A stretch of 64,000 nucleotides of DNA, taken from the NCBI RefSeq assembly GCF_020360975.1, contig NW_025408668.1:4588001-4652000 (forward strand), in the 5' to 3' direction. Made by a program: the position numbers and the translations under genes. The notes beneath the pieces are model-generated. The model was not told where the DNA came from, made no database searches, and saw only the letters and a list, made by a program, of their open reading frames with translations. Positions 31,428 to 41,106 of this stretch are shown piece by piece (position 1 is the first letter of the stretch; each line of letters opens with the position of its first letter). Source of the stretch: Hirsutella rhossiliensis. Lineage: Eukaryota; Ascomycota; Sordariomycetes; Hypocreales; Ophiocordycipitaceae.

Positions 31428-33363
31428 GCCCCCTATTACTTAAGTTTGGTTTATAGGGGGCCATGGCACAACGGCCCAGCCCCAGTACATAGGAACGAAG
31501 ATCCTTGCAAAAGGGACGCAGAGAAGTACTAGACCGAAGGGACGGGAAGGAGCGAAGGTAGTGCTAAGAGCCAGGCGACCAGGGGGGGAGACGGCCGTTA
31601 CTGATTGGATAGTTTGCCCGCAGGGCTTACGTATCCACCACTCCACAACTGGACGGGTTCAGAACCCGGACACTGTACGCGTCGGAGACAAATAAGAAGA
31701 GGGCTTCGCCCACTTCCAGGAACCGAGGATGGTTTTTTTCGTTTTCTACTCATTTTCCCGGAGGGCAGTCAGCGGAGTGATTTGATTCCCTGCGGAATCA
31801 CCTTTGCCTGTTCCCGACTCTTTGAAGGAGTCCACACGCAACGCTCTGCCCACCCGGCATCCGAGCCCAAGCGGGGGAGAGACACGTCACACAGGATTGT
31901 GCAACCGGTGGAGGTTTTTCGCCATGGGTTTTCACTTGTGCTGGAGCACAGCTCTTGTTACTTCTTATCCAGCGATCGAGTAGCGCCGGCTAGGTCTGAC
32001 ATCGCACCCACGGAGTCTCGCTTTGGACGGGAGTCTTTCCTCCCCTTGTCAGTGGGGAGGCAGCATGGAACTGCCACCTTTGCACGCGACATGTCCTGCG
32101 GACGATCTTTCTGGCTTCATGCCGAGGCCCTGGCTTTGTTACTGCTGCAGTCACCGGTCTTGCTCTGCCTCCCGAGCCCAGCGCTGGTGCAAACGTTGGG
32201 TCTTCATCCACTCGGTCACGAGACACAGTCTGTCGACTTCTTCGCTTTCGGAGAAACTCAGCGGATGCCTAGGTCCCAGAGACTTCTGTTACTCGGCGGC
32301 ACAGTCTGCACGGGGCGGCCTTTTCCATCACAGAGTGTTGCTCTACCTAGACCCGGACAACGGAGGCTCGGCTCCAAGGATGGCGATAGACTGGAGACAC
32401 TTCTGGCGGCAGCCCCTCCTATGGTCGCCTCGGAGAATGCGGGACTCTCGAGGTTCATCCTTGCACCGCTTTCTTGCTGCGTCGGAAAGATGCAGACGCA
32501 AGTGTCCCTTTGGCTCCGGGACATGATGAGGGAGGATGTCGTCCACTCGGGTTCTCGTCAGTTGTTGGACCATTTTTGGGACGACATGGTTGACACGGGC
32601 ATATGGGAGGTATGACGGGCTTGATGCAGTCGTGCAGCTTTTTCTTTCGTTTGGTGGTCCTTTTCGAACACAGCGTCGGCGCTGCGGGTGTACTCGGCTT
32701 GTAGAGGCCGACTTGCTCGATTGAGATTGAGTAGTTTCCGTTTTCGGATGTCACGATAGCTTCACCTCTCGAAGTGCAGATAGTATGCGCACATGGATCT
32801 CTTAATATTGAAGTGAACTTGACTTTTCTTCGTCACATGCTCTCTCCTTCTATGATCACACCCACCCCGCTACAGATCAACACCACCCATATCGTAGACC
32901 TAACCCGTTTACAAGCTCACCCAATCCCGTTTACAAGGGACAGACTTGAAGATCACCTCCGGAGGACTCCTTCACGACTATGGAGGCAATCCCCCCAAAG
33001 GGGGGTGCAGACAGGCCGAAGGGCTGGCTGTGAAGAGTCACACTCACGATATTCGATTGAGTACGACGTTTACAAGCCGGTCTTCACGCGACGGGAGGAG
33101 CAAGCGTCTGAAAGGCGCGCGACGGACACTACACTGGACGACATAAGACGAGAGGCTTGACCGAGCGATCGTAGAGAGCAAGGGAACGAGTGAGCCAGGC
33201 GAACACAATTGAAAAGTACCGGGCACGTACGAAACACATACAAACAGTACCTCTGGGCCACGAACGGAGTGAGTTGATCGACCGGAGGGAGAGTTCGACG
33301 GAGGAGAAGGTACACGACCTGGAGGGGAGTGATGGGTGTGACGGGAGGTCACTCTGTGCCTTT
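31428..33363 (+). repeat. Unit 13 (paralogous family, broken copy)
   Basis: The origin is at 31428-31462 and the upstream hairpin GGGTTC-AG-AACCC at 31655-31667. The weak TATA (CAAATAAG) is at 31689-31696. A perfect hairpin GATTCC-CTGC-GGAATC is at 31784-31799. The 3' element (CACGATAGCTTCACC) is at about 32752-32766. Iterons are near 32905, 32929 and 33067. Confidence 0.9.
31870..32615 (+). pseudogene. Paralogous family protein, subfamily B, frameshifted (unit 13)
   Basis: This is clearly homologous to the unit 12 protein, but the homology jumps frames. The N-terminal part (to FGRESF, about 32035) is in the frame of the long ORF 31605-32615. The central part, including RWCKRWVFIHSVTRHSLS and CLGPRDFCYSAAQ, is in a second frame (32023-32370). 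The C-terminal part (DRLETLL...CCVGKMQTQVSLWLRDMM, to 32615) returns to the first frame. Two compensating indels near 32040 and 32370 explain this. The long uninterrupted ORF is therefore partly a wrong-frame translation. A short functional variant cannot be excluded. Confidence 0.65.
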
Positions 33364-35302
33364 GCCCCCGAATACTTAAGTTTGGTTTATAGGGGGCCAT
33401 GGCACAACGGCCCAGCCCATAGACAGCTTACGTTAGTATGACTGTAGTACTAGCACGGATTGACAGGGGGGAAAGAAGTGAGTCATAAGAACCAATGGAG
33501 CGGAGAGAACATGGTACGTCACACTTGGTCGGGTTGCGCAGCTTCCACGACTGCTCCACACATGGCCGGGTTGGTGCAACCCGGACAACAACTCACGGGA
33601 GGTATAAAGAAGGGTCGAGGCGCCCGCTCATTTTCCATCAAACCTGAGAAAGGTTTCTTCTTTGTTGTAAGGTATTTTACGAAGTGCCGCACAGAAGCAC
33701 GGACGAAGCGACGAATTCTCAGTGGAATCGTACCTTGAACTCGTCTTATCGAGTTGATCTGCGTGGGAGCGTTCTGGTCAAGGGACCACCCGACTTTTTC
33801 TCCCTGGAAACATTGCTCTTGGCTAGAGCTTGCCTTAGTCTCCATAGAACAGGACGCGGTCCGGTGGAGACTCATCATGGACTCGTGGCAGTCTTTCTAC
33901 TCGCAGACCGAGCCGACGGGATGTGCATCGCCCGCCTCATTGCCTTGGGAGGACAAGGTGTTATTCCCATCTAAGTATGCGGATCTGGACTGCGTCGCCT
34001 GCGCTTGCCAGTGCTGCGGCAAGGAGTTTCGCAACTGTGTCCGGCCTCGGGGAGTTCCCACCCTGTCCCTTTTTCGTCCGACCGGAGACGAGGTCCACAT
34101 ATCCGGGCCAAGCGACCCGGCATTTCTGCTCTCTTTTCCCTCCCTCGATGCCCTGCTGGCATGCTGGCTGTCTCTAATTGACAGGCTGGAGGGTTTCGCC
34201 CATGTATGGTTTTCTTGGAACTGTCATGCGGGGCGTCCCCGCTCGTTCTCTGGACACATGAACGATACGGAGTGGGATTCCTTCGTGCGTGAGACCTGGG
34301 GTCAAGGCGACTGTTGCATGCTCCTCCTCATTGAATCCCCTCGGGGATTTGAGGGCGTCTGGACGGAAGCCAAGTTGGCCAAGGAGCTACGAGTTCTCCT
34401 CGGTCGTGTTTCTGAGCCTCCTGTGGACGAAGTCATACGGACGGCCACCGACGTATCGTGCGAACTGGTTCCGCATTGGCAGGCCGCTGCCTGGTACGAG
34501 ACGAGAAAGGACGTGCTAGACGTCAGCGACTATCAGTTAATAGACGCGCTGGGGCAACAATTGATAGGGGAGTAGACTATGTCCTGGGATAGCATAGATG
34601 CAGACAGCACGAACTTCCCAGTGTGTAGACTCGGGCGGATGATGTGAAGGTCTTGAGTGGTCATCCCCGCCATTCTGGTCCAGTAGTCGCGATGACCTCG
34701 TTTCTTGCACTCCATCGATACGCCCGCAAGTCGTGTTTTGAGTCACCGTGTGGATTGACTCTGCCACTTCGGAACATCAATACCTAATCTCATGACCATG
34801 ACCGCACCTGGAACCACCCGGCTACCGATAGATACCACCCAGCATCGTAGACTCAATCCTCGTTTACAAGATAATCCATTGCAAGTACTCCACTCTGAGC
34901 ATAAACCCCGTAGGGCCCTTCATCGTTATGGTCATTACACCCGAAGGGGGTGCGGACACGCCGAAGGTGTGGACGTGAGGAGCCGCACTGACGAATCCTC
35001 AATCGAGTCGCGACGTTCACAAGGGAGTAGTACCAAGTGAAGAGGAGCAATTGTCCCCTTGGGGGCAAGCGACGGACACACGATACACGCACACAGCAAC
35101 AGACACCAGTCACTCGCACACAGACGGAAGGTACACTCCACCACACAAACAGACCGAGCAGCTACATCCAACACTCTCCGTTGGGCCCGCGACTGGAAGG
35201 AGCCCTTCGACCGGAGGGAGGTTTTGAACGACTGGAGGGAGTCAAAGGTACCGCAGCTGGAGGCGGAGGGACGGTAGAGTGAGGGAGTCACTCGGACACC
35301 CA
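33364..35302 (+). repeat. Unit 14
   Basis: The origin at 33364-33398 has mutations in the left arm (CCCCCGAATAC instead of CCCCCTATTAC) that break the top of the stem. The upstream hairpin GGGTTG-GTG-CAACCC is at 33568-33582 and TATAAAG at 33603-33609. The 3' element (GTCGCGATGACCTCG) is at about 34687-34701. Iterons are near 34860 and 35013. Confidence 0.9.
33877..34575 (+). CDS. Paralogous family protein, subfamily C, 232 aa (unit 14)
   Basis: I chose the ATG at 33877 (MDSWQSFYSQTEPTGCA). The same segment opens the homologous unit 18 copy, and the frame upstream has no ATG. A cysteine cluster near residue 42 (CVACACQCCGKEFRNC) could bind zinc. The C-terminal half follows the family pattern: SLDALLACWLSLIDRLEGFA, a Trp-containing strand (HVWFSW), CCMLLLIESPRGFEGVW, a helix AKLAKELRVLLG, then SCELVPHWQAAAWYETRKDV. 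Subfamilies A and D show the same succession. No known domain is recognised. Confidence 0.75.
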   Translation: MDSWQSFYSQTEPTGCASPASLPWEDKVLFPSKYADLDCVACACQCCGKEFRNCVRPRGVPTLSLFRPTGDEVHISGPSDPAFLLSFPSLDALLACWLSLIDRLEGFAHVWFSWNCHAGRPRSFSGHMNDTEWDSFVRETWGQGDCCMLLLIESPRGFEGVWTEAKLAKELRVLLGRVSEPPVDEVIRTATDVSCELVPHWQAAAWYETRKDVLDVSDYQLIDALGQQLIGE

Positions 35303-37231
35303 GGCCCCCTATTACTTAAGTTTGGTTTATAGGGGGCCATGGCACAACGGCCCAGCACATAGGAACGGAAGATCCCGACAGGGGACGCAGTGATGTACAT
35401 AGCAGTATTGAACAGGCGGGGAAATACTTGGTCATAAGAACCAATCAACGGGACGGAAGATGGTACGTCTTGTGCAGGTTACATAGTTTCACTGCACATC
35501 CACACTTGACTGGGTGGTGCACCAGGGTTCAAGCATTGCGTCATCCATTGCCACAGTTGACCGGGCAGGAGACCCGGACATATTTCATAGGCGGAGCATA
35601 AGGAGAGCGGGGCGATCATGGTCGTGGATGCAGCTCGTCTGCATCGTGCAAATGCCTTGTTGATGGTAAAGTGGTTGTTGAGCAACACGTCGGAGACATG
35701 TACTTAAGGGTTTTGATGCCCGCCTCAGTTTGTGTCTGAACCACGGTAGGTTCGCCTTTCATTACATTTTATTACTGCACCGCGTGCGTCTTGTTCATCT
35801 GTTAGCTGGAGCTGGGCTTCTTTTCGTCACCACTCGTGAGAGTTCTTGTCTCTTCTCGGCGCACGGAGTGGCCCTCTTACCATTCTCGGGGCGTCGCCGG
35901 ACGAGAGTCTCTTCTTGTGTCCCAGAGACACTATCTACGGGGTTCACAATGACGACCCATGGCAACATGGCTGCACATCAGCAGGAGCGGGTGCAAGGAG
36001 CCAAGGGCCACAACTTCTTCTGGGGCAAGGAGTTTGTACCCGAGAGTGGCGGAGCCGGCTCTCTCTTTCAGAGTCTTTTCTGGCTTGCTAAGGAGCTATA
36101 CGAGGGTCAGATGTTGGATCTCGCTAAGTTGACGAAGAGGCTTTCGCCTTCTCGCGACCCCTGTGTGGGCGCAGGGAACATTGTTGTTGTTGCCGTCTAC
36201 TTTCTTTTCAACCATCGCGACGACATGGATATCTGTTGGAAAGAGCTGCGGCAGAACTTGGCGGTGGCCGCTGACGTGTGGCAAAAGTGGCCCGATACTT
36301 CGGCGACCGGAGAGCAGGATTGTACTATGGTCTTGCTCTTTGATACATCCTCACCCTTGGAAGGGCCGTTGGAGATGGAGGGAGTGGTGCGAGCCGTTCA
36401 GCATTTCTTGGGTTATTGTTCCACAAGGGGAGAGAAGGGTCCCTCTTGGCAGCGCGCACGCTCTGCTCTCATCGAGCTTGTTCCGGAGAAGAAGAAGGAA
36501 CAGTGGTTTGCATCGCGCCATTTTTTACTCTCGTCTTCTGGGCAGCACAGTCTTTGCCCCGGTCGGCCGTCTTCTTGTGAGACGGGGTAGCCGACCCTCT
36601 CTGGAAAACCCCCACTTACCGCTTTTGGTGGTGACGATGACTTCATCCCCACTCAGTTTGGTCTGCATCGCTACAGAACACAGAATACAGGATACTTATT
36701 AGAGTGATATATGGTAAACTTGCATTGTTTTGACCCAGGATGTATTCAGCCGCACTCATAGGGCTACGGATAGTAATCAACAAGGAGCATAGGCTGAATC
36801 CTTTACCTAAGCCGATACTGCAAGGGTTCTACTCTGTGTGATCACCCCCGGAGGGCCATTCCATCACTACGGAATTTACTCCGAAGGAGTGCAGACAGGC
36901 CGTAGGACTGGCTGTGGAGAGCAGCGAAGCGTCACACTGACAGTCTTCGACCGAGTAAATACGTTTACAAGGGAATCCACACAAGTGAAGAGGAGCGAAT
37001 GTCCGCAGGGCATGCGACGGACACACAACAGTACACACCGCAAAGCAAACGCAAGTCACTTCACCACCCACTAACACGGAACATCTACAACCCCAGCACA
37101 CTCTCACCGTTGGGCCACGAGCGGAGCGAGTTCTGTCTGAGCCGGAGGCGAGAATGACGACTGGAGGGAGTCACCAGTACCGAGCCGGAGGTGAGGGACA
37201 CAAAGGGACGGGAAGTCACTTTGACCCATGC
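35303..37231 (+). repeat. Unit 15
   Basis: The origin is at 35303-35338 and the CCAAT box near 35442. There is extra sequence between the GCCCGGACA hairpin (about 35580) and the TACTTAAG box (35701-35708). The 3' element (GTGACGATGACTTCATCCCC) is at about 36632-36651. Only one clear iteron (about 36961) is present. Confidence 0.9.
35949..36590 (+). CDS. Paralogous family protein, subfamily A, 213 aa (unit 15)
   Basis: It starts at the ATG before TTHGNMAAHQQERVQGAKGH, which aligns with unit 16 (MATYQQERPSKSEEQ). Conserved blocks in order are FFWGKEFVPESGGAG, FWLAKELYEGQMLDL, AGNIVVVAVYF, DICWKELRQNLAVAADVW, DCTMVLLFDTSSPLEGP, VVRAVQHFLGYC, and LIELVPEKKKEQWFASRHFL. Units 16 and 27 carry the same blocks. 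The pattern of alternating beta strands and helices suggests one compact alpha/beta domain with a variable loop before the DC-x-MVLLFD strand. I recognise no enzyme motif. The ORF is open upstream to 35730, but that part covers the promoter and leader. Confidence 0.8.
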   Translation: MTTHGNMAAHQQERVQGAKGHNFFWGKEFVPESGGAGSLFQSLFWLAKELYEGQMLDLAKLTKRLSPSRDPCVGAGNIVVVAVYFLFNHRDDMDICWKELRQNLAVAADVWQKWPDTSATGEQDCTMVLLFDTSSPLEGPLEMEGVVRAVQHFLGYCSTRGEKGPSWQRARSALIELVPEKKKEQWFASRHFLLSSSGQHSLCPGRPSSCETG

Positions 37232-39174
37232 GCCCCCTATTACTTAAGTTTGGTTTATAGGGGGCCTCTGCTCCATGGCCCAGTCACTAGAGAATGGATG
37301 ACCGCACGGGCAGGAATGAAGTACTAGAGGTCCTTGACAGGCGGGAAAGTGACCTAGTCCTAACGACCAATCAGACCGGCGGGAGGAGGTCGGCCACAGA
37401 GTGTGGGTTGCATCGCTTCCACACACCCACCCAACTGCCTTGGCTGGTGGGGAAAAGTGGGAGGGGGGGGTCCCCGGACAGAGGTGGAGAGCACCGGTCG
37501 GGAAGACGGCAGACGGAGTATATAGAGGAGGCTGTCCCCTCCCCCTCGAAACAGATCTCAGAGATCGTCTCTCTCTTCTTTCTACTTCTTCTGGAGGAGA
37601 CACCAGCAGCGCTTCTCTTCATTTGAATCTGCTTGGATGCAAGCGGGCAGCCCTAGTCTGCCTGTCCTACGCAGCAAGGAGTAGCCATTCTGGAAAAGCT
37701 AGACAGCGGCCCTTTCACTCTCACAACCCGGCGGGTTCCGCTCAGATCTCCGGGAGTATCGCCTCGAGTACGACTTGCGGAGTGGGTAAGATTCCATCCC
37801 CTGTTACACCAGGGACAGTACCTCCGTGTCGAGAGACACAACTATATACGCTGGTCATGGCGACATACCAGCAGGAGCGCCCATCCAAGTCTGAGGAACA
37901 GAAGCGGGACGATTTGCTTTGGGGCAATCGCTTCGTGCCCAAGAGTCACGGAGCAGGTCGTTTGGTCGAACATCTCGTCTGGCTTGCTAACAAGCTGCCG
38001 GGGAGCCAGACACTTCACCTTGAGCAGTCGGAAAGGACGCTTTGGAAACCGCTCCCCCCCCTCTTAGCCGCAGGCAATGTCGTTGCCGTGGCTGTTTACT
38101 TTACATTCCGAGACCTCGTGGCGATGGATTTGTGCCGGAAGGAGTTGCAGGACTCTCTGGCGGTGACGGCGGACGTCTGGATCAAGTTGTCTGATGACTC
38201 CTCTGGGGAAGGAGCCCGGGACTGCTCCATGGTTCTACTCTTTGATCCCGCCTCGCCTCTCGTCGGCCCCATGCAGACGCGAGAAGTCATTTATGCGGTG
38301 CAGCATTATTTAGGTTACTGTCAGGCAGCGACCGACGAACAGGAGAGATGCTCCAGAGCCCGAGGATCGAAAGGCAAGGGGTACTATTGTCCATGTTGGA
38401 ACAGCGCGTACGTCGCTGTGATTGAGCTCGTCTCGGAAGGAGAAAGGGACACGTGGTTGGCGTCAAGACAGTCCCTGATCTCGACCCCGGAAACGGTGGA
38501 TCGTTGGCGTGGGGAAGGGTTTTGCGGACGAGCATTTTGCAGGTAAGGGGTACCAATTAGTAAATATGAACTTTCTCGTACACATTGTTTTCGTGGAGGT
38601 CGCAGTCTGAACGTACTTTGGCCCACTCGGCTATCGAAAAGCATGAGAGCATGATATAGACGCGACCCTTCACCGAGGACTGCACACTCCTTTAGTCGCT
38701 TTCAATCATCTTCGAGACCCAAACAGATCGTAGACTTCATTCGAGAACCCTGAACCGTTTACAAGAAAGCTTCATTGCCCCGGCTACCACCCACATCTAC
38801 AATCCACTCATGACTATGGAGGCAACCCCCCGCAGGGGGTGCACACAGGCCGCAGGACTGGGTGTGAAGAGCCACGCTCACGAGACTTCGATTGTGTAAC
38901 ACATTTACAAGAACACATGCACAGTCACGGGACGGAGGACCGCGACCGAAGGGGAGCAAGGGACGAGACCCAACACACAAAAGGACACGGAAGTTACTCT
39001 TGCGCGTAGACAGACGGGACAGCTACATCCAAACACAACCCGTTGGGCCACGACCGGAGGGAGTTTTGTCTGAGCGGAGCGAGTTGGATGACCGGAGGGA
39101 GCCCTTTGACGGAGTCAATGGTACGAGCCTGGAGGGCGAAGTCAGTGAGAGGGACGGAGTCACTCGGACACCCA
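37232..39174 (+). repeat. Unit 16
   Basis: The origin is at 37232-37266 and TATATAG at 37519-37525, followed by an AGATCTCAGAGATC inverted repeat. I did not find a clear copy of the 3' element after the gene. Iterons are near 38756 and 38906 (the second reads CATTTACAAG). The CGTAGAC motif precedes them. Confidence 0.88.
37857..38546 (+). CDS. Paralogous family protein, subfamily A, 229 aa (unit 16)
   Basis: Start MATYQQERPSKSEEQ at 37857; the frame is open upstream to 37401 but covers the promoter. The blocks match unit 15: LLWGNRFVPKSHGAG, AGNVVAVAVYFTF, MDLCRKELQDSLAVTADVW, DCSMVLLFDPASPLVGP, VIYAVQHYLGYC, AVIELVSEGERDTWLASR. A 20-residue insertion relative to unit 15 precedes the last block. 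The stop codon TAA is embedded in a splice-donor-like AG/GTAAGG, so a further exon after 38542 is possible. Confidence 0.8.
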   Translation: MATYQQERPSKSEEQKRDDLLWGNRFVPKSHGAGRLVEHLVWLANKLPGSQTLHLEQSERTLWKPLPPLLAAGNVVAVAVYFTFRDLVAMDLCRKELQDSLAVTADVWIKLSDDSSGEGARDCSMVLLFDPASPLVGPMQTREVIYAVQHYLGYCQAATDEQERCSRARGSKGKGYYCPCWNSAYVAVIELVSEGERDTWLASRQSLISTPETVDRWRGEGFCGRAFCR

Positions 39175-41106
39175 GGCCCCCTATTACTTAAGTTTGGTTT
39201 ATAGGGGGCCATGGCACAACGGCCCAGCCCATAGACAGGTTGCTTCAGCTTCCATGTAGTTATTAGCAGTCTCGGAAAGGATAGACGGGACGAGGTGTTA
39301 AGAAGGTACGGGACGGAGGGACTGTACCACGTCAACAAGTCAGCTTGCACGTAGTGGTTGCATGACTCCACAACTGGACGGGCGAGAGACCCGGACAGAT
39401 ACTACACAAAGGGCTTGGGAACAAGCCATATAAAGGGGAGGACACCCCCCCGAGCAGAGCGTTCCGTCGGGAAGACTTGAATCTCTTTTCCTTTCAATTC
39501 CGTGAGGACTTTGCAAGTGCACTGCCTTTTCTCAGGTGAAAAGAAGACGCAAGGTAGGTGGATACCTTATATAAGGATTGGGATCAACAATAAGTTAAGT
39601 TAGTCCGGCAGACTTCGCTTTGGTAAGCAATGGAGCAGGTCAGCTGATCACGCGCACCTCTGGTGTTGTTGGGTCAACACGTACACGTCAAGGGACAGAC
39701 GTCACCTCGGCAAAGTGGGGTTTGCTTTTTCCCCTGGGGACATACCGAGTGATTGATACTCTTTTGCGGCGCTACATATCCCTCGACAGCCATGGAAGAG
39801 GCCCTGAATCAGCCCGACTTCTCTGAGGCGGCAGGCGGCTTGAGGACGGCTGCGGACCATCTCGATCGGTGTCGGAATCTCCCCGCCGTCGATGGCGGTG
39901 CTCGCCTGGCAGAGACCCTCCAAACGGTACTGGAGCGCATCGGAGCGCTGGAAAGAACGATGCAGCGTCGCTTCGATCAGGTAGACCGTCGAATGGATGG
40001 CTTGGATCGCAAGGTCACCGTCTCGTGAGTAGACTGTCCACCTTTCGGCCCTCCATCAGCAGGGGATTGCTGACCTTCATTCACCCTTTCCGCAGCAACC
40101 GAAACGCAGTGATTCGGGCGCAGAACAGCACTGTCGTCCGCGCGGACATGGAGTTGGAACCCCTCTACAGCGTCCTCACCGGTGAGCCGTTGGATCAATT
40201 CCCAGAGACCTTGGATCGCCTTGAGCGACTGCAGTGTAAGTATCGACTACCGAGTGCGAGGGATGCTGTGCTGACTAGGGATACGCACCGTAGTGGCAGC
40301 CGTCAATGACCTGTTGACCCATCTCGGCGAGGTCCCGAGGGGTCGTGTCGAAGAGAGACGGAGACAGTTGAAGCTCGCTTCAGGCGTGGTGACAAGGGCT
40401 GTGTAATGGATTGACTACTTTTTTTTTAATTTCTTCCTTTTTTCTGTCCTGGTCCTGGACATTTGAAAGCGTCAGTGTTCAGGAGGAATAACTGGATGGG
40501 GACTTCACGATACCTTCACTCAAGGCCAGGCTACATTGATGTGCATGAAGAGTTATGATTAAATTCACTTCCATACTGGCTACCACTCAATGCCGAGGGT
40601 CGTGACACGGTGACACGGTGACACCGGGTATACACCTCCACGTAGACTATTCTTTCATCCCCTGTTTACAAGTAGACCTATACGTTTACAAGATAACACA
40701 TTGCAAGGGACACGACCCTGAGCATAAGCCCCGCAGGGCATTTCAGAGCTACGGAATCAACCCCCCGAAGGGGGTGCGACCAAGCCGAAGGTTTGGGCGT
40801 GATGAGCCACACTGACCTATCTTCGATTGAGTCAATCCGTTTACAAGATTACCTTGCAAGATGAGAGGAGCAGTTGTCCCTCTCTCGGAGGGGCAAGCGA
40901 CGGATACAACACAACACACTACACCCGCTCAATCCCCAAACCAAAGTCACTCCACCATACACGCCACACCCAGCAAATACCCGTTGGGCCCGCGACTGGA
41001 AGGAGCATTGTCTGAGCGGAGCGAGTTTGGGACGACCGGAGGGAAGTCACCAGTACGCGACAGGCGGGAGTGGACTGTATGGGGGACGGAGTCACTCATA
41101 CCCATA
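39175..41106 (+). repeat. Unit 17 (coiled-coil family segment)
   Basis: The origin is at 39175-39210 and TATAAAG at 39429-39435. The 3' element (CTTCACGATACCTTCACTC) is at about 40504-40522. Iterons are near 40664, 40683 and 40840. An H1 hairpin CCCCC-GAA-GGGGG is near 40762-40774. The stretch between TATA and the start codon has no supportable gene. Confidence 0.9.
39792..40406 (+). CDS. Coiled-coil family protein (copy 2), 161 aa, three exons
   Basis: Exons 39792-40024, 40096-40235 and 40294-40406 join in frame. The introns are 71 nt (GTGAGT...CGCAG) and 58 nt (GTAAGT, with CTGAC branch context, ending TAG). Residues 1-40 include LPAVDGGARLAETLQ. The next 35 residues form heptads (RIGALERTMQRRFDQVDR, MDGLDRKV) expected to make a coiled coil. 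Exon 2 carries AVIRAQNSTVV and PLYSVLTGEPLDQFPETLDR. Exon 3 carries AAVNDLLTHLGEVPRGRVEE and RRRQLKLASGV. Exon lengths (233/140/113) nearly equal those of units 26 and 28, which is strong evidence for the splicing model. The motif order recalls small fungal proteins of unknown function. Confidence 0.85.

Noticed and set aside
31605..32615. 336-aa ORF in unit 13 taken as one intact gene
   Set aside because: Alignment with unit 12 shows the middle third is homologous in another frame, so the long ORF is partly a wrong-frame reading.
37401..37856. N-terminal 152 residues of the longest unit 16 ORF
   Set aside because: They cover the CCAAT, hairpin and TATA promoter block; homology to unit 15 begins only at the ATG at 37857.
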